A stretch of 37,252 bases of DNA from the NCBI GenBank assembly GCA_016293865.1, contig JAEDDG010000020.1, positions 1-37,252 on the forward strand, in the 5' to 3' direction. A program made the translations under genes and the position numbers. This stretch comes from Oscillospiraceae bacterium. GTDB taxonomy: Bacteria > Bacillota > Clostridia > Oscillospirales > Oscillospiraceae. The notes below the pieces were generated by a model, which was not told the DNA's origin, did no database searches, and saw only the letters and a program-made list of their open reading frames with translations. This document shows, piece by piece, positions 15,459 through 22,400 of the stretch (position 1 is its first letter; every line of letters starts with the position of its first letter).

Positions 15459-16352
15459 TCAGTCCTCTGATTTTGGTGCGTTTCCCGTCCTCCGGGATAA
15501 CGCCCGCTGATTCAGCGCGCCGCAGATTGCGTCCGCGCATTCGTCCACTGCAATCGCGCTCAGGGGCAGATCAAACCCCTTCTGATTCAGCGCGTATAAA
15601 AGCTGTGTTGTCTCCGGAACGGCAAGTCCAAGCGCGTCCAGCTCCTCCACATGCGTGAATACTTCTCTGGGCGCTCCATCCATCACCACAGCGCCGTCGC
15701 TCATGACGATCAGCCGGTCGGCATCAATGGTTTCGTTCATATGATGGGTGATGAGCACAACCGTGACGCCCTGCTCCCGGTTGATCTTTTTGATAATGCG
15801 CAGCACGTCGCTGCGTCCCTGCGGATCCAGCATGGCGGTCGGCTCATCGAACACAATGCATTTCGGCAGCATGGCCAGAACGCCTGCAATGGCAATACGC
15901 TGCTTCTGTCCGCCGGAGAGAAGGTGCGGCGCATGCTTCCGGAATTCGTACATTCCAACCGCCTTCAGCGCGCCGTCCACACGCTTGCGGATTTCCTCCG
16001 GCGGGATGCCCAGGTTTTCCGGAGCAAAGGCCACATCCTCTTCAACCACATTCGAGACGATCTGATTGTCCGGGTTCTGGAACACCATCCCCACCTGCCG
16101 GCGGATTTCCAGCATCAGCGTCTCGTCCGCCGTATCCATTCCATATGCATAGACGCTGCCGCCTTCCGGCAGAAGCACAGCGTTCATCAGCTTTGCCAAT
16201 GTTGATTTCCCGGATCCGTTATGGCCGAGGACGGCGACAAAGCTTCCTTCCTCAATCTCAAGATTGATCCCCTTGAGCACGGTCTGAGGCGTCTCTCCCT
16301 CGGCGCCGCGATAAAAATAAACAAGGTCCTGCGTTTTAATTGCACTTGACAA
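15459..16352 (-). CDS. ecfA1: ECF transporter ATP-binding protein EcfA1
   Basis: This 297-residue ABC ATPase is the partner of EcfA2. It has Walker A GHNGSGKST, Q-loop VFQNPDNQIVSNVVEEDVAF, signature LSGGQKQRIAIAG, Walker B CIVFDEP and switch VLITHHM. The reading frame extends further upstream, but that part lies inside the preceding methyltransferase gene and does not resemble an ABC protein. A TTG at 16352, four bases after that gene's stop and preceded by GGGAGAGA, gives the natural N-terminus LSSAIKTQDLVYFY. The TTG start is therefore inferred from the ribosome binding site and from the family start position. Confidence 0.93.
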   Translation of the reverse strand: MSSAIKTQDLVYFYRGAEGETPQTVLKGINLEIEEGSFVAVLGHNGSGKSTLAKLMNAVLLPEGGSVYAYGMDTADETLMLEIRRQVGMVFQNPDNQIVSNVVEEDVAFAPENLGIPPEEIRKRVDGALKAVGMYEFRKHAPHLLSGGQKQRIAIAGVLAMLPKCIVFDEPTAMLDPQGRSDVLRIIKKINREQGVTVVLITHHMNETIDADRLIVMSDGAVVMDGAPREVFTHVEELDALGLAVPETTQLLYALNQKGFDLPLSAIAVDECADAICGALNQRALSRRTGNAPKSED

Positions 16353-16356
16353 TCTC

Positions 16357-17217
16357 TTATCTCTCCCATCTGCATGCGGCGCCGCAGGGCAGCGCCAGAC
16401 CGCTGGATGCAACCGGCAGGCCCAGCTCATCACTCTGCGCATGTCCGCCGAACCGGCGGCCGAAAACGCTGCCGGCAATATAGGTCAGCGTCGAGGGTGA
16501 AAGGCCCGTTGTGTAGGAATTGATGATCACCGCCAGCGGGTCATCAGACAAAACGCCCGCACACAGCTCCACAAAATCAAACAGATTCGTCTCCAGCTTC
16601 CAGATTTCGCCGGAGGGACCGCGCCCATAGCTGGGCGGATCCATGATAATCACATCATATTTCCTGCCGCGGCGAATCTCCCGCTCCACAAATTTCGCAC
16701 AATCGTCCACAATCCAGCGGATGGGCGCACCAGCAAGCCCGCTGGACGCCGCATTTTCTCTGGCCCAGGCAACCATGCCCTTTGCAGCGTCCACATGGCA
16801 GACGCTGGCGCCTGCCTTTGCGGCCGCCACAGTGGCGCCGCCGGTATAGGCAAACAGATTCAGCACGCTGACCGGCCGGCCTGCGCCGGCAATTTTCCGG
16901 CGCAGGTAATCCCAGTTGGCCGCCTGCTCCGGGAATAGTCCCGTGTGCTTGAAATTCATCGGCTTGATGTTGAACGACAGATCGCCGTAGCCGATCTTCC
17001 AGCTTGCCGGGAGCGATCCCTTGTCCCAGCTGCCGCCGCCGGTGGAGGAACGGGTATAGCTCGCGCTTCGGGTGCGCCAGGCGGGATGTGTCCGCGGCGT
17101 TGTCCAGATCACCTGCGGATCAGGACGCACCAGCGTATATTTTCCCCATCGCTCCAGCTTTTCCCCGCCGGAACAGTCCAGCACCTCAAAATCCGTCCAT
17201 TGATCGGCAATCCACAT
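16357..17217 (-). CDS. Class I SAM-dependent methyltransferase, RlmI/COG1092-like
   Basis: This 286-residue protein has a Rossmann methyltransferase core. The SAM-binding motif I is NLFAYTGGATVAAAKAGA, followed by the acidic motif II HVDAAKG, and the catalytic/substrate motif IV DPPSYGRG. This resembles the catalytic domain of the 23S rRNA m5C methyltransferase RlmI, but the N-terminal PUA domain of RlmI is not evident. The RNA target therefore cannot be fixed; rRNA modification is the likely class. GGGAGA precedes the ATG. It is the first gene of the long minus-strand run, just behind a strong promoter. Confidence 0.82.
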   Translation of the reverse strand: MWIADQWTDFEVLDCSGGEKLERWGKYTLVRPDPQVIWTTPRTHPAWRTRSASYTRSSTGGGSWDKGSLPASWKIGYGDLSFNIKPMNFKHTGLFPEQAANWDYLRRKIAGAGRPVSVLNLFAYTGGATVAAAKAGASVCHVDAAKGMVAWARENAASSGLAGAPIRWIVDDCAKFVEREIRRGRKYDVIIMDPPSYGRGPSGEIWKLETNLFDFVELCAGVLSDDPLAVIINSYTTGLSPSTLTYIAGSVFGRRFGGHAQSDELGLPVASSGLALPCGAACRWER

Positions 17218-17250
17218 AACCTATTCTCCCAGTGTATAATGAATCATGTT

Positions 17251-17279
17251 ATTATAGCATTTCCCCCCGTTTTCGTCAA
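17251..17279 (-). promoter_or_regulatory. Promoter of the methyltransferase-ecf-truA-cvpA-clpE run
   Basis: On the minus strand TTGACG (17274-17279) and TATAAT (17251-17256) are separated by 17 bp. The leader before the ATG at 17217 is only about 27 bases, too short for a riboswitch. Confidence 0.85.
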
Positions 17280-17539
17280 TGCGCAGTACCGGACGTCCCG
17301 GATTTCCAGAATGCCGGCGGCTGCAGTTCTGACGATCCCGTCAGTCATTGAAACAAATAGCGGGACATGGTAATATAAATCAATCAAACAGCCGGAAGCC
17401 AGGAAGCGGCATGCATAAACTGATTTCTGATCCGCCATGGTACCCTTCTCCGGGGCTGCAGAGTCCTGTCCGCTGTCCCGGCCTGTTTTCCGTACACTGC
17501 GAATTTCTGTGTCTTTCCGGATTCTCCACTGCATAGTTA
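17280..17539. other. Intergenic stretch between divergent promoters, no gene recognised
   Basis: This 260-base stretch separates the two divergent promoters. Short open frames cross it on both strands, but none has a convincing ribosome binding site or a recognisable product. No hairpin with a T-run and no riboswitch signature was seen. Confidence 0.5.
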
Positions 17540-17568
17540 TTGAAAAAATTGCATTGGTCGGTTATAAT
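17540..17568 (+). promoter_or_regulatory. Promoter of the second two-component operon
   Basis: TTGAAA (17540-17545) and TATAAT (17563-17568) are separated by 17 bp. A 9-bp direct repeat, AAATTGCAT, occurs inside the spacer (17546-17554) and again downstream (17583-17591), so it brackets the -10 box. It is a possible operator. Confidence 0.8.
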
Positions 17569-17632
17569 AAACAAAAAGCGGTAAATTGCATCCTGAGTTT
17601 TATGCGGATTTGCCCCTGAGAGGAGGAAAAAC

Positions 17633-18310
17633 TTGCAGCAATCAATGGTCGTCATTGAGGACGATATGAACATCCGCGAGATGCTGTCGTTCTACTTCAA
17701 ATCTGTTGGTTTTAACGTATCCGCTTTTGAAACCGGCGAGGATTATTTCGACGTTATACCTGAAATCGTCCCTTCAATTTTTATCATAGATATTATGCTG
17801 CCGAAAATGGACGGCTATGCCATTCTGGACCGGCTGCGCTCCACCCGCGCGACTATGGAAACGCCGGTCATTCTGCTGACCGCCCGTACATCTGAGGCTG
17901 ACCGCGTCCGCGGCCTGATGGCAGGCGGCGACGACTATGTGGTCAAGCCTTTCGGCATTATGGAGCTGCAGGCCCGTGTCAACGCCGTTTTGCGGCGCAG
18001 CCGGGACTGCCGCGCGGAGTTTGAATACCGTGATCTTGTGATTTGTCCGGAATCCCGGACTGTTACCTGCCACGGCAGAACGCTGGATCTGACGCACAAG
18101 GAATTTGACCTTCTGTGCCTGCTGATCAAAAACCGCGGTCATGTGCTCAGCCGCGAGGAAATTCTTTCCGCTGTGTGGGACTACAGCTATGTTGGCAAAA
18201 CGCGCACGGTTGACATGCATATCAAATCCCTGCGTGCAAAGCTGGGCGAGGCTTCAGACGGCAGCCCGTATATTGTCACTGTACACGGCTGCGGCTATAA
18301 GGTGGATTAA
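17633..18310 (+). CDS. OmpR/PhoB-family response regulator
   Basis: This 225-residue regulator has a receiver domain with acidic residues D11 and E9-D10, phosphoacceptor D53 (FIIDIMLPKMDG), the conserved Thr (LLTAR) and Lys (VVKPFG), then a winged-helix output domain (LTHKEFDLLCLL, VDMHIKSLRAKLG, VHGCGYKVD). The TTG at 17633 is chosen because AGGAGG sits six bases before it. The later in-frame ATG at 17645 is too far from that site. It is followed three bases later by a short kinase gene, a PhoP/PhoR-like arrangement. Targets are unknown. Confidence 0.92.
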   Translation: MQQSMVVIEDDMNIREMLSFYFKSVGFNVSAFETGEDYFDVIPEIVPSIFIIDIMLPKMDGYAILDRLRSTRATMETPVILLTARTSEADRVRGLMAGGDDYVVKPFGIMELQARVNAVLRRSRDCRAEFEYRDLVICPESRTVTCHGRTLDLTHKEFDLLCLLIKNRGHVLSREEILSAVWDYSYVGKTRTVDMHIKSLRAKLGEASDGSPYIVTVHGCGYKVD

Positions 18311-18313
18311 GCC

Positions 18314-19033
18314 ATGCAGAACAAACCGCACAAGGAAGACAACCTGTCCCAGCTCCGCTCGGAATTCGCAGCCAACGTATCCCATGAGCTGCGCACTCCC
18401 CTGACAACCATCAAGGGCTTTGCCGATATTCTGGCCAGCGGCGTTGTAACTGATGAAGAGGACCGGCAGCGCTTTATCACCATGATCAGCGTGGAAGCCG
18501 ACCGGATGATCACACTCATCAATGACATCCTGCACCTGTCGGAGCTGCAGGAATCCAGCCAGCCCGTTCTCGCGTGCAGCACGCCTGTGCTCGAATTGGC
18601 GCGTGAAATTGTCATCAACGAATCGGATGCGGCTGAGGCCGCCGGTATTACCCTGAGCATCAGGGGCAGTGAATGCAGCGCGCCCGTCGAGCGCTCGCGC
18701 CTGCGGATTCTGCTGACAAATCTCATAGAAAACGCCATAAAATATAACAGGCCCGGCGGCAGCGTGACCATCTCAGCCGGTCAGCGCGATTCGTGCGTAT
18801 CCATCTGCGTTGAAGATACCGGCATCGGCATTCCGGCGGAACATCAAAGCCGCGTGTTTGAGCGGTTTTACAGGGTCGACAAAAGCCGCAGCAAAAAAAC
18901 CGGCGGAACCGGTTTGGGGCTGGCCATTGTCAAGCACATCGTTTCACTTTACGGCGGACGCATCCGGCTTGAAAGCCAGCCGGGCGCCGGCACCAGAATC
19001 ACCATTGAATTTGACGTCAGAGAAAATGAATAA
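18314..19033 (+). CDS. Minimal soluble histidine kinase (HisKA + HATPase only)
   Basis: This 239-residue kinase starts almost directly with the dimerisation/phosphorylation helix. H24 lies in ANVSHELRTPLTTIKG, and the HATPase domain has NLIENAIKY (N box), DTGIGIP (G1 box), FERFYRVDKSRS (F box) and GGTGLGLAIVKHI (G2 box). The catalytic core is close to PhoR. The membrane helices, HAMP and PAS regions that PhoR-type kinases carry are all missing. The regulator stop lies just three bases upstream, so no sensor-coding segment is hidden there. The protein is either a cytosolic kinase with a partner sensor or a reduced form. All catalytic motifs look intact. Confidence 0.92.
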   Translation: MQNKPHKEDNLSQLRSEFAANVSHELRTPLTTIKGFADILASGVVTDEEDRQRFITMISVEADRMITLINDILHLSELQESSQPVLACSTPVLELAREIVINESDAAEAAGITLSIRGSECSAPVERSRLRILLTNLIENAIKYNRPGGSVTISAGQRDSCVSICVEDTGIGIPAEHQSRVFERFYRVDKSRSKKTGGTGLGLAIVKHIVSLYGGRIRLESQPGAGTRITIEFDVRENE

Positions 19034-19075
19034 TCTGATCCGGCTGGTTTGATCCGGCCGCGGGGGTGTTGGTCT

Positions 19076-19387
19076 GTGCTGATCGTTCATCTTGTTATTA
19101 TCATCATCTTTATCCTGCTTGGACTGTTTTTCATACGAGGAAAAGGCAGCTTTCTGATTTCCGGCTACAATACCTACTCTCAGGCGGAGAAGGACAGGTA
19201 TAATGAGCGTGCCCTGTGCCGGTTTATGGGCAAAGTCATGTTCGCCTATGCCGGCTGCTTCGCTGTTGTGGCCACCAGTGAATTGTTCAGCAGCTTAATC
19301 CCCCTCTGGGTCGGTCTGGGTCTCTTTTTCGCTGTGACGGCCTTCACGCTGATTTATGCCAACACCGGAAATCGGTTCAAAAAGTAA
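19076..19387 (+). CDS. DUF3784-type small membrane protein
   Basis: This protein of about 103 residues has one N-terminal membrane helix (LIVHLVIIIIFILLGLFFI), the motif SFLISGYNTYSQAEKDRYNE typical of DUF3784, and two more membrane helices in the C-terminal half. GTG at 19076 is chosen. The earlier TTG at 19049 would add a poorly fitting Arg/Cys/Trp stretch. It is the last gene of the operon with the PhoB-like regulator and the sensorless kinase. As the only membrane protein there, it is the obvious candidate to supply a membrane input, but that is speculation. Confidence 0.75.
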   Translation: MLIVHLVIIIIFILLGLFFIRGKGSFLISGYNTYSQAEKDRYNERALCRFMGKVMFAYAGCFAVVATSELFSSLIPLWVGLGLFFAVTAFTLIYANTGNRFKK

Positions 19388-19398
19388 ACATGCGCAGC

Positions 19399-19430
19399 AA
19401 AGCCGCAGGCAGCACCGCCTGCGGCTTTTT
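19399..19430 (+). terminator. Terminator of the second two-component operon
   Basis: A 10-bp perfect stem, AGCCGCAGGC / GCCTGCGGCT, with a 6-base loop is followed by TTTTT. It is flanked by A and T residues on the two sides, so it may work in both directions. Confidence 0.9.
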
Positions 19431-19439
19431 CCATACAGA

Positions 19440-19463
19440 CAGGGCCGGGTAACCCCGGCCCTG
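19440..19463 (-). terminator. Hairpin downstream of the sialidase-like gene
   Basis: A 10-bp stem, CAGGGCCGGG / CCCGGCCCTG, with a 4-base loop starts four bases after the minus-strand stop. The T-run beyond it is poor. Termination may need the neighbouring hairpin at 19399-19430. Confidence 0.6.
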
Positions 19464-19467
19464 CTTT

Positions 19468-22400
19468 TCAGTCATGCAGAATGAATGTCTCTGCAAAGCG
19501 CTGGATCAGCGCTGCCGCCTCCGCGCGCTGTGCGCCGTCTCCGGGCAGGAGACGGTTTCCGGTGCTGCCCTCCAGCAATCCGTTTTCCACAGCCCACCGC
19601 ACTGCCGCTTTCGCCCAGGCGGACACGTCTCCGGCGTCTGTAAAGCCGTCCAGCTCCGCTGCGCCGCTCACATCGTACCCATTCAGGCGCGCATACCGGT
19701 ACAGCATGGCGGCCAGCTGCTCTCTCGTAACCGGTTCATTCGGCGCGAAACGGCCGCCGCCGACGCCTTCAGCAACACCGCAGTTCTCCGCCCAGGCAAC
19801 TGCCTGGGCATACCAGATATTCTCCGGCACATCAGAGAAGTCCGAGGCCTTTCCCGTCCATGTGGCGCCCGACAGCCTGTACAGAATCACTGTGATCATC
19901 GCGCGCGTAACTGTCCCGGCAGGCTCAAAGGCGTCGCTGCGTACGCCGTCCATCAGGCCCGTCTCCACCACGAAATCCACCGCAGAATGATACCAGGCGC
20001 TGCGGTCCACGTCCGTAAACTGCTCGGACACACAGCTGCCGCCGGCAGGCAGCACATGCGCGTAATAACTCCCGCACTGGAAGCACACATAAACAAGCCG
20101 TCCGTCTTCCGTCTCCGTGGGTTCCACCCGCTCAAGCATCCGGAAGTCGTGCCCCGTGGCCGGAATCTCCCCGCCGCACACCGTGCAGACTGCCGCCTGG
20201 GAACAGGTCGGACGCGCGCTGCTGCCGCTGTGATCGCACCGGATCCAGCAGGCATAGGCCGTGCCGCTTTCTTTCAGCACTTCCGTGAAATCATACGGCC
20301 GGGTGCACACCGGGTCCTGATACCAGCCGCCGAAGATATAGCCAGCCGCCTCAGGCACATCAGGCTCTGCAGGCGCAGTGCTCCAGCGGATCGTCTGGGC
20401 AGCGGGCGCCGTGCCGAGGCCCTGCACGTCAAAGCTTAAAGTAACCTTATCCGGAATGGCGTTATCTGTCATCAGCGCCCGGATTTCATCCGGATTCAGC
20501 GCATAATTGAACAGCCGGATTTCATCTGCACTGCCTGTGAAGCTGTACGTGCCGTCCTGCTTCTGGAACAGGCGCAGCTGGTTGTTGGCGCAGGACAGTG
20601 CAGCCGACGCCATCTCTGCCGTACCGACAGAAACGCCGTCCACATACAGAGTCAGCTCACTGCCCGTGCGCGTGACGGCAACAAACTGCCATTTGTCAGA
20701 TTCCAGCACATTTTCGGCAAGAATTTCCGAATTTTTCCCGTCTGCAGTCGCAAGAAGCCGAAGCGTGCCGCCATTCTGCTGCCGCAGCCAGAGCTGGTCG
20801 TTGCCGCCGCCCACGCCGCCGTACCAGAACAGAACCTGCTCCGCGGCGCCATATGTACTTCTGACCCACATGCTGACAGTAAAGTCATCCTTCGCCATGG
20901 CAATGCCCTGCGGGTAAGCGATCACGCAGCTGCCGCCGCTTTCCGCCATTTTCAGGCTGCCGCTGCCGAAGCGGAAGTCAGTTTCATTCAGGCTCACGTC
21001 TGTCGCCGCACCGTCATTGCGGTACAAGGTCAGATCCTTCACAGTCCCGTCGCTGCCGATGTCCTCGCCGTCGTAATGGAGCACCAGCTGCTCCGGTATT
21101 TTCACCAGCACTTTGTAGGTTTTTGTATATGTACCGTCAGTAATGGAAATCTCCGCCGAAGGCTGCGCATCGGAGACGGTCCAGTCCACACCCGTTCCGC
21201 TGGCAGTTTCCACGCCATTGACGGTAATCACCGCAGACTCAGGAATCAGCGCGGTCGGTGTAATGGTCAGCGTATCGCCGGGCTCCGCATCAATGGTATA
21301 AACGCCTGTATCGGCGCTGAACGCAATCAGATTCTCTGCGTCTCCCTTTTCCGTCACAGTCAGACTGCGCATGGTCGACGCCGCCTCAGCCGTCAGCCAG
21401 TCATAGGTCAGCCGGTACAGCATGATGCTGATTCCGTTCACACCGTCATAATACTGATCGGCACAGAGCACATAGATATACCCGTTCTGATCCACATTGA
21501 TGTCGCACATCCCTGAAACACCCGGCGTCAGCATTCTTGAAACCGGCCAGGTTTCGCCGCCGTCATAGGTCGCGCTGACCGTCAGCTTAATCCGTGCTGT
21601 ACTTTCCGCATTGGCACAGTTGGCCAGAAGCACTGCGCTGACACCGCCGAAATCATATTTGGCCAGGCCGGCAGTACATGTGGCATCCGGCAGCTCATAA
21701 TCCTTGACCATGTCGCTCCAGCCGGAAAAACCGGTATCGCTGTAAGACACCGCTCTGTATTTGGAGCCGTAATCAATGCGGCTGTTCGCCATCACCCGGC
21801 CGTCATCCAGCTGTACCAGCGTGGTCTCGCTTGGTGTGGCCAGCCCGTTCGGATTGGGAATGTTCTCGCCGCGCTGCCAGGTCGCGCCGTTGTCTGTTGA
21901 ATAAATGGTGGTCACAACGCTGGGCCGGTGGCTGTTGAGCGGGACGTTTGCCGACTTGAGAACTGTCCAGGCGGCGATCACAAGCGTGCCGTCCTGCAGG
22001 CAGATTCCATGGCCGGGTCCCAGCGCAAACGCATTGTGGTCATCTCCCGTGGAATCGCTGATGTTTTCCGGCGCGCTCCATGTCACACCATCGTCATCGC
22101 TGTACCGGTGGAAAACGCCGGCGCCATGCGTGCAGGCAGATGTCGCCGCCGTACCGCAGATGCTGCACTCCCCATAGTTCACACAGTACAGCAGATGAAT
22201 CCGGCCGGTCTGATCCTCCACCATCACCGGATTGTTGCAGGTCTGCGCAGTCTCTGTGTGCTCGGCCAGCAGCATGGGCGCGCTGAGGGTGTCGCCGTTG
22301 TCCGTGCTGCGGTAAGCCACAATATCAATGGCGTCGCGGTCGCCGCCGCGGCCGAGCCGGTGCTCGCCGTAAAAAATCTTTGTGTTTTTACTCGTCACAA

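Noticed and set aside
16353..16478. An N-terminal extension of EcfA1 of 42 residues.
   Set aside because: It lies inside the methyltransferase gene and does not resemble an ABC protein. A TTG with a good ribosome binding site begins exactly at the usual EcfA1 start.
17217..17539. A riboswitch or T-box for the ecf-containing run.
   Set aside because: The promoter at 17251-17279 leaves a leader of only about 27 bases, too short for a riboswitch.
18314..19033. The short histidine kinase as a frameshifted remnant of a longer kinase.
   Set aside because: The regulator stop is three bases upstream and all catalytic boxes are intact, so no broken sensor segment is present here. A past deletion remains possible and is left as a finding.
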